Source: JAIYCX01 sp964353175 (GTDB lineage Bacteria; Bdellovibrionota_C; UBA2361; SZUA-149; DAOLCO01). Taken from it: a DNA stretch of 64,000 bases. The stretch spans positions 45,571-109,570 of the forward strand of contig CAYGUX010000006.1 of the NCBI GenBank assembly GCA_964353175.1, written 5' to 3'. Positions 34,340 through 43,127 of this stretch are shown in pieces. The position numbers and the translations under genes are program-made. Each line of letters begins with the position of its first letter. The first letter of the stretch is position 1. The notes below the pieces were generated by a model that worked only from the letters and a program-made list of their open reading frames with translations, was not told where the DNA came from and did no database searches.

Positions 34340-34731
34340 CTTCCTCTAAAACCTCTATCTAATCCATCAGGGAAACGTTCCCTCGTTTTTTTGGACAAGA
34401 TTTAGAAGGCATATTCTTGCATGTTTTCCATATAGATACAATATAGGTGGGAGTGGCGCCTTTGGGGTTTTGATTCGATGATAAATTAGTCCGTAGGGGC
34501 GATCCCTTGCGGTCGCCCATGTATTGAATCAAAACAATGACTTAGCGAGGGCAACCGCAAGGGATTGCCCCTACTGATTTCTCCCCTCAAGAACTTCTTA
34601 GATTATGTCGCTTTACTATTTACTTGATTTTAATCAATTTATTGCTTAAACCTGATGAATTGAAAATTTAAAAAATTTAAGGATTTTAATTCGGCTAATT
34701 GCTTTACGGAGCATAGCTAAAATATCATAAA
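34340..34731. other. 392-base spacer between divergent genes
   Basis: Lies between the alpha-CTD-like gene (minus) and the CBS-domain gene (plus), so both promoters should be here. It contains the palindromic repeat described separately and otherwise AT-rich sequence. No protein gene is supported. Confidence 0.6.
34493..34574. repeat. Intergenic palindromic repeat of the GTAGGGGCGA type
   Basis: An imperfect 26-bp inverted repeat: left arm GTAGGGGCGATCCCTTGCGG... (34493-34518), right arm ...CCGCAAGGGATTGCCCCTAC (34549-34574), with a 30-base spacer. The arm sequence is of a kind scattered through many bacterial genomes as short non-autonomous elements. A second overlapping pair, TTTTGATTC (34468-34476) and GAATCAAAA (34526-34534), crosses it. 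Confidence 0.8.
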
Positions 34732-36198
34732 ATGGACCCAGACCCCTTTAGTACTCTCGATCATATATACCTTCTAATAGTTTTAATTATTATTAACGGT
34801 GCCTTCGTCGCAGGAGAGTATGCATTGATCTCTTGTGACCCTAATATAATACGTGACGTTGATAATAAACGTCGGAGAAAATCCGCGGTTTGGCTGCTTG
34901 ATCATAGTGAATTGTCTGTTGCATCGATTCAATTGGGGATTACAGTTTGTAGTTTGTTGATCGGTTGGATCGGAGTTGACTACTTCCATATTAAGTTTAG
35001 CCCCTTATTTGATTTCGCAGTAGGCTCACCTTTTAATCTTTTAGCTCCCATCGCAAGCGCTGTTTTAGTTTTAACAGTTTTACATGTTATTTTTGGTGAG
35101 TTAGTTGTTAAAGCAATCGCGACTTCCTTTCCTGAAGTCACCTTATATTTTTTAGCCGGCCCAATAAAATTGTTTACTCTATTGAGTTATCCTCTCGGTA
35201 AGGTTGCTTATGTACTTGCTAATATGATTCTTAAACCATTTCAGCTAACAATCGGACACTCAGATGATTCAACTCTTTCTATAGCTGAGATTAAAAGGCT
35301 TTTTGCTTCTGTTCCATCTACATCAGAGTTACGCCCTGAGCAGGCGCGAATGATTCGAGGTGTCGTCGGCTTTTCTGAGACTGTGGCTCGAGAGATTATG
35401 ACTCCTCGTACTGATCTTGTTACGGTAGAGGTCGGATCCAGTCTTGATGAAGTACTTGAGATCGTATTAGAGTCTGGATTTTCTCGTTTACCTGTTAGGG
35501 GAGCTAGGGTGGACGATGTGTTGGGAGTTTTGCTTGCAAGAGATGTAATGCCTTATCTTAGAGAGGGGAAGAAAGGTACTTTCGATGTTAGAAAGATAAT
35601 GCGCCAATGTTATTTTATTCCGGGAACTAAACCTATCGATGATTTATTGGCTGAGTTTAAAAAACGAAAACAACATTTAGCTGTGATTTTAGATGAGCAT
35701 GGTGGTTTGGATGGAGTAGTTACCTTAGAAGATCTACTTGAGGAGATTGTGGGAAATATCTACGATGAAAGTGATGATCTTGAAAGAGAGGTAGTTGTTC
35801 TAGAGGGTGGAGATTATATCGTGGATGGTGGACTTTTAGTCGCCGATTTAAATGAGAGGTATTCTTTTAAATTGCCAGAGGGAGAATATGATACGGTTGC
35901 AGGATTGTTGTTTACCGTTCTTGGCCGAATTCCTCGCATAAGTGACGTTGTCTTTGTCTCAGTGGAAGGCGATATCTTTATAAACTCAATGCCCTACGAT
36001 AATAGTGTGGATGGTGTTTATGAAGATGTAGTAAAAGAAGGTGGCACTTGTATTTCTATGAATGAAGTACAAGGACATCGAATTGAGTCTGTAAAAATAT
36101 CAAAAATTAAACCTAGTGATTCTGAGGACATCCGCACTTCTGAATCAAAAACAGCTACTTCTGCATCTATAGAAGGTAGTCAGGTAAACGAAAAGTAG
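34732..36198 (+). CDS. Hemolysin/CorC-type protein with CNNM membrane domain and CBS pair
   Basis: 488 residues. DUF21/CNNM transmembrane domain with helices at about 10-30, 62-82, 97-125 and 145-170. Tandem CBS domains follow, beginning REIMTPRTDLVTVEVG and ending LAVILDEHGGLDGVVTLEDLLEEIVGNI. A CorC_HlyC domain (GGDYIVDGGLLVADLNE) comes next, then a polar Ser-rich tail. This family is linked to Mg/Co or other divalent-cation transport, with CBS domains sensing adenine nucleotides. It is not a true hemolysin. It is preceded by a long AT-rich spacer and probably transcribed alone. Confidence 0.93.
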   Translation: MDPDPFSTLDHIYLLIVLIIINGAFVAGEYALISCDPNIIRDVDNKRRRKSAVWLLDHSELSVASIQLGITVCSLLIGWIGVDYFHIKFSPLFDFAVGSPFNLLAPIASAVLVLTVLHVIFGELVVKAIATSFPEVTLYFLAGPIKLFTLLSYPLGKVAYVLANMILKPFQLTIGHSDDSTLSIAEIKRLFASVPSTSELRPEQARMIRGVVGFSETVAREIMTPRTDLVTVEVGSSLDEVLEIVLESGFSRLPVRGARVDDVLGVLLARDVMPYLREGKKGTFDVRKIMRQCYFIPGTKPIDDLLAEFKKRKQHLAVILDEHGGLDGVVTLEDLLEEIVGNIYDESDDLEREVVVLEGGDYIVDGGLLVADLNERYSFKLPEGEYDTVAGLLFTVLGRIPRISDVVFVSVEGDIFINSMPYDNSVDGVYEDVVKEGGTCISMNEVQGHRIESVKISKIKPSDSEDIRTSESKTATSASIEGSQVNEK

Positions 36199-36374
36199 TC
36201 AAAAGCTCAAGTTTTTATAAGTTTGAAGTTTCTAAGTGATTGTACATAAAAAGTATTAGTCATTTATGAATTCCCCTTGCTTTATTTGTGAGTAATTTAG
36301 GTGGCTACGCTGTTTTGAAAGGCAGATACGTTGAAAATTAATTCAGATATTAGATATCAAGGAAAGATAATACC

Positions 36375-37664
36375 ATGGCAAAGCCAAAAGTAAGCAAAAG
36401 TAAGTCTTTAAAGAAGTCTCCTACATCTCTTAAGGGAAAGGAAACTAAAGCTAAAAAGGAGCTTGGAGTAAGTGCAAAGGCGAGTAAACCTAAGAAGGCC
36501 TCAGTAAAGCCAGCTCCTAAAGCCAAAGCTAAGCCGGCCCCTAAATCCAAAACGACAAAAAAATCTAAAGTTGACACTAAGTCGCGTAAGGTAGCGGAAT
36601 CAAAAGTAACTAAGAAAAAGGCTACTACCGCAAAAGTAAAAGCTATTAAAAGCTCCGTTAAGGAGACAAAGAAAAAAATCATTAAAACTGAGGAAGTAAA
36701 AAAACCAATTAGAAAGACTAGAGTAATCGCGTCGGCATCTAAGGCTGTTGATATTTCTAAAGGTAAAACTAAATTTGGAAAAGATATAACTGAGAGGCAA
36801 AGAACATCTACTCGATATCGAAAAAAATCAGCAGAGAAACCGAGTCCCCAAGCCCAAGCACTATTAACTCCAACGGAGAAGATGCTAAAGCCTTTTAAGG
36901 ATGCTGCTAAGAAGAACCAAGTGTTGCAGAAGTCTAAGCAAAAAGAAGCTAAGTTAAAAGGATTTCTTGCAAAACCTCAAGCTACTGGTAAAAAAGTTAC
37001 TGTGGATTTGAGAATGCATTCCCCTATGTCGGAAGGGTATTTTTCAACAGGCGGAGTCGATCCAGCGGGTGCAATGATTCGTTTGGCAAAGGCCAAAGGG
37101 CTAGATATGATTGCTGTGACTGATTATAATTCCGCGGAGTTTCTTGAGCTCATTCAAGATAAGGCGAAAGAAACTAGTGTCTCGGTTCTTCCAGGGTTAG
37201 ATTTACGATGCCAGGTGGCTGAGTGTGATGAGATATATTTTGTCGCCTTATTTGAAGAGGAGAAAACTTCTACAGACTTATACCGAGTGCTCGCAGAAAT
37301 AGGCGTTCCTTTATCTGCTCGTGGAAGCAAAAATTTCGTAGTGAAAAAATCTTTGAAAGAGATTATCGAAGTAGTTGAGAGGGAAGGCGGAATTCTAATC
37401 CCAAGTAGAGTTGATAAGACTCCAAATAGACTGCATGCAGCTAAAACACTAGTAGAGGATTTCGGATTTCATGCATTTGATATGGTGCACCCTGATAACC
37501 CAGAGTACTTTAAAGATCGTTGGCCTAGTGGAGAGTTTACTTTCTTCTCATTCTCCAATGCAAATTCTTTAGGGCAAGTTGGTAGTAGGACTTTTTCTAC
37601 CAAGATACCTAAGGACGGATTTAAAGGCTTGAAAGCTGTTATTGATAGACGTAAAGCGGTCTAA
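36375..37664 (+). CDS. Histone H1-like Lys/Ala tail fused to a degenerate PHP domain
   Basis: 429 residues. Residues 1 to about 155 are low-complexity Lys/Ala/Ser/Pro with KPAPKAKAKPAPK-type repeats, like bacterial histone H1-like proteins. Residues about 205-425 follow the PHP phosphoesterase order: VDLRMHSPMSEG (211-220), AKGLDMIAVTDYNS, VLPGLDLRC, GGILIPSR and SNANSLGQVG. Several metal ligands are altered: D-L-H becomes D-L-R213, DH becomes D250-Y, the PG-x-E is D276, and S-D-A-H becomes S-N-A-N397. The enzyme is therefore probably inactive or changed in metal use. The basic tail should bind nucleic acid. Convergent with the deoxyhypusine-synthase-like gene. Confidence 0.85.
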   Translation: MAKPKVSKSKSLKKSPTSLKGKETKAKKELGVSAKASKPKKASVKPAPKAKAKPAPKSKTTKKSKVDTKSRKVAESKVTKKKATTAKVKAIKSSVKETKKKIIKTEEVKKPIRKTRVIASASKAVDISKGKTKFGKDITERQRTSTRYRKKSAEKPSPQAQALLTPTEKMLKPFKDAAKKNQVLQKSKQKEAKLKGFLAKPQATGKKVTVDLRMHSPMSEGYFSTGGVDPAGAMIRLAKAKGLDMIAVTDYNSAEFLELIQDKAKETSVSVLPGLDLRCQVAECDEIYFVALFEEEKTSTDLYRVLAEIGVPLSARGSKNFVVKKSLKEIIEVVEREGGILIPSRVDKTPNRLHAAKTLVEDFGFHAFDMVHPDNPEYFKDRWPSGEFTFFSFSNANSLGQVGSRTFSTKIPKDGFKGLKAVIDRRKAV

Positions 37665-37665
37665 C

Positions 37666-38637
37666 TTACCAGCCTAAAATAAATCCAAACATTAGCGGTG
37701 CTACTATAGTAGCATCGCTTTCAATAACAAATTTAGGAGTATCTGCTTCTAACTTCTCCCAAGTAATCTTTTCATTCGGTACGGCACCACTATAAGATCC
37801 ATAGCTAGTGGTACTATCAGAGATTTGGCAGAAATATCCCCAGCATGGACAATCTTCAATTTCTAAGTCCTGTCTGATAAGTGGAACTACACATATAGGG
37901 AAATCTCCAGCAATTCCTCCACCGATTTGGAAAAAACCAATAGACGACTTCGAAGAAGTCTCTTTATACCAATCAATTAAGCGGTTCATGTACTCAAGAC
38001 CAGTTCTAACAGTTAGAATTGATTTTACGTTTTCCTTTTTAACTTGTCCTACAAACATGTTGCCTAAAGTTGAATCTTCCCAACCAGGTACGAATATCGG
38101 TAGGTTCTTTTCTGCTGCAGCTAGTAACCAGGAGTTTTTAGGATCAATTTCATATTCATGTTCTAATTCTCTTGAAAGAAGTAGTTGATAGAAAAACTCA
38201 TGTGGAAAGTAACGTTCACTACTACTGTCAGCCTTTTGCCAAAGGGCAAGTAATGCACTTTCGATTTTCCTCATAGCTTCATGCTCAGGAATACAAGTAT
38301 CCGTTACTCTGTTTAACCCTCTTTCTAGTAGTTTGACTTCGTCCTGTGGAGAAAGGTCTCTATAGTGAGGAACTCTTTCGTAAGAGTTATGCGCAACTAG
38401 ATTAAATACATCTTCTTCCAGGTTTGCCCCAGTACAAGTGATTGCCTGAACTTTCCCTTGCCTTATCATCTCCGCTAAACTTAAACCTAGCTCTGCCGTA
38501 CTCATCGCACCGGCCAAAGTTATCATCATCGATCCACCTTTTGACAGATGATCAACATAAGCTTCTGAAGCCCCAACTAAAGACGCTGCATTAAAATGTC
38601 TGTAATGATGTTTGATGAATGTAGAAATTGGACCCAT
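37666..38637 (-). CDS. Deoxyhypusine synthase-like family protein
   Basis: 323 residues. NAD-dependent fold with SMMITLAGAMSTAELGLSLAEMI, TCTGANLEEDVFNLVAH, FQIGGGIAGDFPICVVPL, and the C-terminal ITWEKLEADTPKFVIESD. The Lys of the last motif (K295) corresponds to the catalytic Lys of deoxyhypusine synthase, so chemistry using spermidine or a related polyamine is plausible. Bacteria lack eIF5A, and members characterised in bacteria act in polyamine metabolism. The substrate here is unknown. It ends one base from the convergent PHP-fusion gene, and its start is about 160 bases from lptE. Confidence 0.9.
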   Translation of the reverse strand: MGPISTFIKHHYRHFNAASLVGASEAYVDHLSKGGSMMITLAGAMSTAELGLSLAEMIRQGKVQAITCTGANLEEDVFNLVAHNSYERVPHYRDLSPQDEVKLLERGLNRVTDTCIPEHEAMRKIESALLALWQKADSSSERYFPHEFFYQLLLSRELEHEYEIDPKNSWLLAAAEKNLPIFVPGWEDSTLGNMFVGQVKKENVKSILTVRTGLEYMNRLIDWYKETSSKSSIGFFQIGGGIAGDFPICVVPLIRQDLEIEDCPCWGYFCQISDSTTSYGSYSGAVPNEKITWEKLEADTPKFVIESDATIVAPLMFGFILGW

Positions 38638-38797
38638 AGGTTGCTCTCGGTAGTCTTATAAATAATAATGATAATTAGAATACTAATTAGAATACGGCGC
38701 GTTTTACCAGACGTGAGCTAAATTTCAAGTATGCATGAGTAAATTAACGGAATTAGGCGTCCTAATGGTCGGTATTGGTGGAAATATTGGTGGAAAT

Positions 38798-39391
38798 TTA
38801 AAAATCAGAAGCTACAGATTCTTGATAAAGCTTTCTAGCGGCTTCTTCCATGAGTGTTTCTAAGGTCTCAGCTGCCTGTCCTCTCGCTACTTCTCGTTGG
38901 CTCAAGCTTCCAAGGGTACTCGCACCGCTATTCCCCTGAGCGAAGGATGAGCTTGTTGTAACGACGTTAGAAGAGACACTTCCGAAGGAATCAGAGACTG
39001 TGATTGCTGGGTTTCTGTATAGAATTTGACCGTTCCTCTTTTTTAACTCAGCAGAGATAGTAAAGACTAAGTCTTGTTCTACTGCGACATTCTGTGTGCC
39101 TGAAACTTCTCTGTTTCTATTCGCAATTGCTTGAATTTGAGTGATAAGTTCTGCATCCGCAGGTTCTCCACTATCTAAAATCTTAACTATTCCAGCTCTT
39201 TCAAATCTTGATCTGAGTTTTTCAGTAAAACGGGGACCTAAGCCAGTAATAGTCGTGTTGTTTTGAGCTGTGCGAATGGAGACTGTTTTTATATCGTTAG
39301 GTAGGACTGACCCACTGCCTTGAAGCCTGTAACCGCATGAATGAAGGCCTAAAATTAAACAGAACTGGAAACATATTGTAATTAGCTTCAT
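38798..39391 (-). CDS. lptE: LPS-assembly lipoprotein LptE
   Basis: 197 residues. Lipobox LHSCGYRL, with the Cys at about 19 followed by G-Y-R-L, the usual LptE start. Then PNDIKTVSIRTAQNNTTITGLGPRFTEKLRSRF and LITQIQAI, the LptE/RlpB fold. The Ser/Asn-rich region SSNVVTTSSSFAQ and a C-terminal amphipathic helix follow. LptE plugs the LptD barrel that inserts lipopolysaccharide into the outer membrane. It is divergent from leuS with about 180 bases between, an arrangement related to the common leuS-lptE neighbourhood. Confidence 0.88.
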   Translation of the reverse strand: MKLITICFQFCLILGLHSCGYRLQGSGSVLPNDIKTVSIRTAQNNTTITGLGPRFTEKLRSRFERAGIVKILDSGEPADAELITQIQAIANRNREVSGTQNVAVEQDLVFTISAELKKRNGQILYRNPAITVSDSFGSVSSNVVTTSSSFAQGNSGASTLGSLSQREVARGQAAETLETLMEEAARKLYQESVASDF

Positions 39392-39573
39392 TCAAATAAT
39401 CCCACAAATATTCATAGTATCTAATGGCTTGTTGCTCGAATCTTTATATATATTGTATATGCTGAAGTATCGCACTAAAAGTTTATTGCCTTATAAGTGG
39501 GTAAATTAACTCTGAGTAAGGTATAAGTCTATATAGTATATAGAAAATTTGCAAACTAATTAAAACTAAGAAC

Positions 39574-42039
39574 ATGTCAGATAATTCTTATCAGCCCTCC
39601 TTAATTGAACCTAAGTGGCAAGATCATTGGGTAAAGAACAAAACTTTTAAGACGACAGAGGATACAAAGAAGGAGAAGTATTATGTGTTAGATATGTTTC
39701 CCTACCCTTCTGGTGCAGGTTTGCACGTTGGTCATCCTGAGGGGTATACCGCCACAGATATTTTATGTCGTTATAAGCGAATGAAAGGCTTTAATGTGCT
39801 CCATCCTATGGGTTGGGATGCATTTGGATTACCAGCAGAACAATATGCCTTAAAGACAGGAACTCACCCTGCGATAACAACTGCCACTAATATAGATAAT
39901 TTTAGACGACAGATTCAAGCTCTTGGGTTCTCATACGATTGGGATAGGGAAGTAGCTACCTGTGATGAGTCTTATTACAAATGGACACAGTGGATATTTA
40001 GAAAGCTTTACGAAAAAGGCCTAGCATATATCGATGACGTTCCTGTTAATTGGTGCCCAGCTCTAGGGACAGTCTTAGCTAATGAAGAGGTGATAGATGG
40101 TAAGAGTGAGAGAGGAGGGCATGAGGTATTTAAGAGACCGATGCGCCAATGGATGCTTAGAATTACTGACTATGCGGAAAGTTTACTTAGTGGACTTGAT
40201 GATTTAGATTGGCCTGAGAGCGTTAAGGAGATGCAGCGCAACTGGATTGGAAGGTCTGAGGGGGTCAATTTTAAACAGACGATTAAGGATTTGGGGATTC
40301 AATTTGAAGTATATGATTCTATCCCTCAAACATTTTTAGCACAAAGTTTTACTGTTATTGCTCCTGAGCATGCATTGATACCAACTTTAGTTGAAGGCAC
40401 CAAGTACGAAAAAGAAGTCTTAGATTTCGTTGATCATATTAAAGCCAAGAAAATGGCTAAGCGTTTTGATTTCGATCAGGATTTAGAAGGAATATTTACA
40501 GGTCGCTACGTGAAGAATCCATTTGGAACAGGTGATCTTCCTATCTGGATCGCTTCTTATGTCTTAGTTGACTATGGTACTGGGATAGTAAACTGTAGTT
40601 CGCACGATGAAAGGGATTTTAAGTTTGCAAAAAAATATAATATTCCTTTAAGGAATGCCTTGCTTCCTGAAGATTCTGAATTGGCAGAAAAAGTTAAAAA
40701 CTTTGAAGTATTTTATCGCGAGCCGAATGGAGTATTGCAGTCACCGGAACCTTGTAAGGGAATGAAATGGTATGAGGGTAGGGAAGCTGTTATTAATTAC
40801 ATTGTAGAGAATGATCTAGGCACTAGGAAGGTGAACTACAAACTAAGGGATTGGCTTTTTAGTCGGCAAAGATACTGGGGAGAACCCTTTCCAATTGTAC
40901 ATACAGAAGATGGGCCACAGTTATTACCTGAAAGTGAATTACCGGTAGTCCTACCTGAAGTAGAGAAATATCAACCAACCGAAGAAGGAGATCCACCTTT
41001 AGCTAATGCCAAAGATTGGTTAGATGTCATAGACCCTATTTCGGGGAAGCCTGCTAGGAGAGAAATAAACACCATGCCACAGTGGGCTGGGAGTTGTTGG
41101 TACTATTTAAGATTTATTGATCCAAAGAATGAAAAAGCACCTTGGGATAAAAAGTTAGAGAATTATTGGATGCCAGTTGATCTTTATGTGGGCGGGGTGG
41201 AGCATGCGGTGCTTCATCTTTTATACTCTAGGTTTTGGCATCACGTACTTTATGATCTTGGTTTAGTCTCAACTAGAGAGCCATTTAAAAAGCTTGTAAA
41301 TCAAGGAATGATTTTAGGCGAAGACAATCAAAAAATGTCTAAGTCTAGAGGGAATGTAATTAACCCAGATGACATGATCAAAGAATATGGGGCTGATACA
41401 TTGAGAATGTATGAGATGTTTATGGGCCCATTGGAACAAGTTAAACCTTGGAATACTAAATCTGCTGGAGGTGTTTACCGATTTTTAACTAGATTGTGGG
41501 CGCAGATCATAAATGAAAATGGGCAAATTCAGTCTAAAATCGTTGATGATAAGAAGATTGAATATGGCACGACAGATATTGAAAAAAGTTTCCATAGGTT
41601 AATTAAAAAGGTCGGAGAGGATATTGAAGCTATGAAGTTTCATACTGCGATTGCTAGTTTTATGACGTTTTTAAATGAATTGTCTGATACTAAAGTAGTA
41701 CCTAGGCGAATAATTGTGTCACTTGTGCAGTTATTAAATCCTTATGCTCCACATTTTACGGAAGAACTTTGGCAACGTTTAGGTATGAAGGAAGAGTTAT
41801 CCTACGTGACTTGGCCTAGTTATGACCCTGAGTTAGTGAAGCTTGATGAAGTGACGATAGCTATTCAGGTAAATGGGAAATTAAGAGAGACTATGCTGGT
41901 CGCAGTTACTGCGGATAAGGAAGAGATTCTTGCGTTAGCTAAGGCTTTACCTAAGGTAAAAAGTTATTTAGACTCTGGAACTGTAAAGAAAGAAATTGTG
42001 GTGCCAGGCAAGTTAGTTAATTTTGTAGTTCAGACATAA
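39574..42039 (+). CDS. leuS: Leucyl-tRNA synthetase
   Basis: 821 residues, class I synthetase. The HIGH motif reads HVGHPEGYTATD, within MFPYPSGAGLHVGHP. FNVLHPMGWDAFGLPAEQYA follows, and an editing domain (about 230-420) contains the GTGIV and DERDF segments. KMSKSRGNVINPDDMI carries the KMSKS loop. An anticodon-binding domain and a C-terminal tail complete the enzyme. Full length and standard. Confidence 0.98.
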   Translation: MSDNSYQPSLIEPKWQDHWVKNKTFKTTEDTKKEKYYVLDMFPYPSGAGLHVGHPEGYTATDILCRYKRMKGFNVLHPMGWDAFGLPAEQYALKTGTHPAITTATNIDNFRRQIQALGFSYDWDREVATCDESYYKWTQWIFRKLYEKGLAYIDDVPVNWCPALGTVLANEEVIDGKSERGGHEVFKRPMRQWMLRITDYAESLLSGLDDLDWPESVKEMQRNWIGRSEGVNFKQTIKDLGIQFEVYDSIPQTFLAQSFTVIAPEHALIPTLVEGTKYEKEVLDFVDHIKAKKMAKRFDFDQDLEGIFTGRYVKNPFGTGDLPIWIASYVLVDYGTGIVNCSSHDERDFKFAKKYNIPLRNALLPEDSELAEKVKNFEVFYREPNGVLQSPEPCKGMKWYEGREAVINYIVENDLGTRKVNYKLRDWLFSRQRYWGEPFPIVHTEDGPQLLPESELPVVLPEVEKYQPTEEGDPPLANAKDWLDVIDPISGKPARREINTMPQWAGSCWYYLRFIDPKNEKAPWDKKLENYWMPVDLYVGGVEHAVLHLLYSRFWHHVLYDLGLVSTREPFKKLVNQGMILGEDNQKMSKSRGNVINPDDMIKEYGADTLRMYEMFMGPLEQVKPWNTKSAGGVYRFLTRLWAQIINENGQIQSKIVDDKKIEYGTTDIEKSFHRLIKKVGEDIEAMKFHTAIASFMTFLNELSDTKVVPRRIIVSLVQLLNPYAPHFTEELWQRLGMKEELSYVTWPSYDPELVKLDEVTIAIQVNGKLRETMLVAVTADKEEILALAKALPKVKSYLDSGTVKKEIVVPGKLVNFVVQT

Positions 42040-42084
42040 GCCTGTTTGATCTTGAAGAAGTTTAATTAGCGGCATCTGAGGGTA

Positions 42085-42963
42085 GTGGTGAAAATAGAGT
42101 TAAACACGGAGAATAAAAAGCCATTTAGAATCTCTGAATTAAAAATTGAGGTTCCTGGTTTACCTGCTTCTTTAGATGGATTTCTATTGGTTCAATTGGC
42201 TGATTTGCATGCGGGTGTTTATACCAGCAATGAACTTATAGAGAACGCCTTACATCTTGTTAATTCTTTAAAGCCCAATGTTATTTTGCATACGGGCGAT
42301 TTTGTGCATTCTGGAAGGCATGATATTCGAGAGATTTTATTTAAAGCTTTCGGTCCTAACTTTACCAAGTATAGACAATATAGAAGACTTTCTAGACTGT
42401 TCGCAAAGGAGCTCTCGGGGATGTTGGGATCTCTAGAGCCTACACACGGATCCTACGCCGTTTGGGGAAACCACGATTATATCGAAGGTGTTCGAACGAT
42501 AAAAAGATACTTGCCAAGCGGTATAGATATTTTAGTAAACGATTCTATCGTGGTACCAGATACAGATAATAAAATTGTTATCTCTGGGCTTGATGACTAT
42601 GGTTTTGGAAAGCCTTCAATAGAAGAGATGATGAATGCTTTAAGAGAATCTGAAGAGGGAGGGACTTTTAATTTACTCCTAAATCATAATCCTGATGGAT
42701 TGTTCAGCAAGGGTAGGGAACAGTTATCAAAATTTGATATGGTCCTATGTGGGCACACTCATGGAGGGCAGGTATGCTTGCCAGGTTCAATCGCTATTAC
42801 AACTCAAACAAAGTTGAGACGATATCATCGTGGCTTAGATGTTTTAGAGTGTGGGACTCATGTTTATACTTCATCCGGAATAGGTTGTTCCGGAGTGCCA
42901 TTTCGTTTGTTTTGTGATCCTGAGATAGTGTTAGTTCGATTAGAGGCTATGCCAAAAAAGTAG
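42085..42963 (+). CDS. Metallophosphoesterase, YaeI/YkuE type
   Basis: 292 residues. Calcineurin-like motifs in order: LADLHAG (metal Asp and His), LHTGDFVHSG, VWGNHDYIEG, LLLNHNPDG and LCGHTHGGQVCLPG. No N-terminal membrane helix, unlike many YkuE proteins, so probably cytoplasmic or peripheral. Relatives hydrolyse phosphodiesters, including the lipid A precursor UDP-diacylglucosamine, but the substrate here is not set. Starts with tandem GTG codons about 45 bases after leuS, probably in its operon. Its 3' end runs directly into a long inverted repeat. Confidence 0.88.
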   Translation: MVKIELNTENKKPFRISELKIEVPGLPASLDGFLLVQLADLHAGVYTSNELIENALHLVNSLKPNVILHTGDFVHSGRHDIREILFKAFGPNFTKYRQYRRLSRLFAKELSGMLGSLEPTHGSYAVWGNHDYIEGVRTIKRYLPSGIDILVNDSIVVPDTDNKIVISGLDDYGFGKPSIEEMMNALRESEEGGTFNLLLNHNPDGLFSKGREQLSKFDMVLCGHTHGGQVCLPGSIAITTQTKLRRYHRGLDVLECGTHVYTSSGIGCSGVPFRLFCDPEIVLVRLEAMPKK

Positions 42964-42964
42964 C

Positions 42965-43119
42965 CCCCCAACTACTTCCTGTTCGTCTTCCTTTATCCCC
43001 TTCTTCCTGTTTTTTAAAGTGAAAACATAAAACATTATGATGGACTAGGTTTTTTTCTTTCCGGAGGATTAAACAGGAAGAAGGGAAGTATGGAAGGGGG
43101 AACAGGAAGTAGTTGGGGG
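42965..43119. repeat. Long two-tier inverted repeat between convergent genes
   Basis: Outer arms of 20 bp, perfect: CCCCCAACTACTTCCTGTTC (42965-42984) with 43100-43119. Inner arms of 15 bp, perfect: CCCTTCTTCCTGTTT (42998-43012) with 43071-43085. The arms themselves share a CTTCCTGTT core, so the element contains direct and inverted copies. It fills almost the whole gap between the phosphoesterase and pilI genes. It could be a MITE-like insertion, and the transcript would fold as a bidirectional terminator. Confidence 0.9.
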
Positions 43120-43127
43120 TGTTTGGT

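Noticed and set aside
36350..36682. 110-codon minus-strand hydrophobic frame
   Set aside because: Mirror image of the Lys-rich tail (Lys codons read as Phe/Leu on the other strand).
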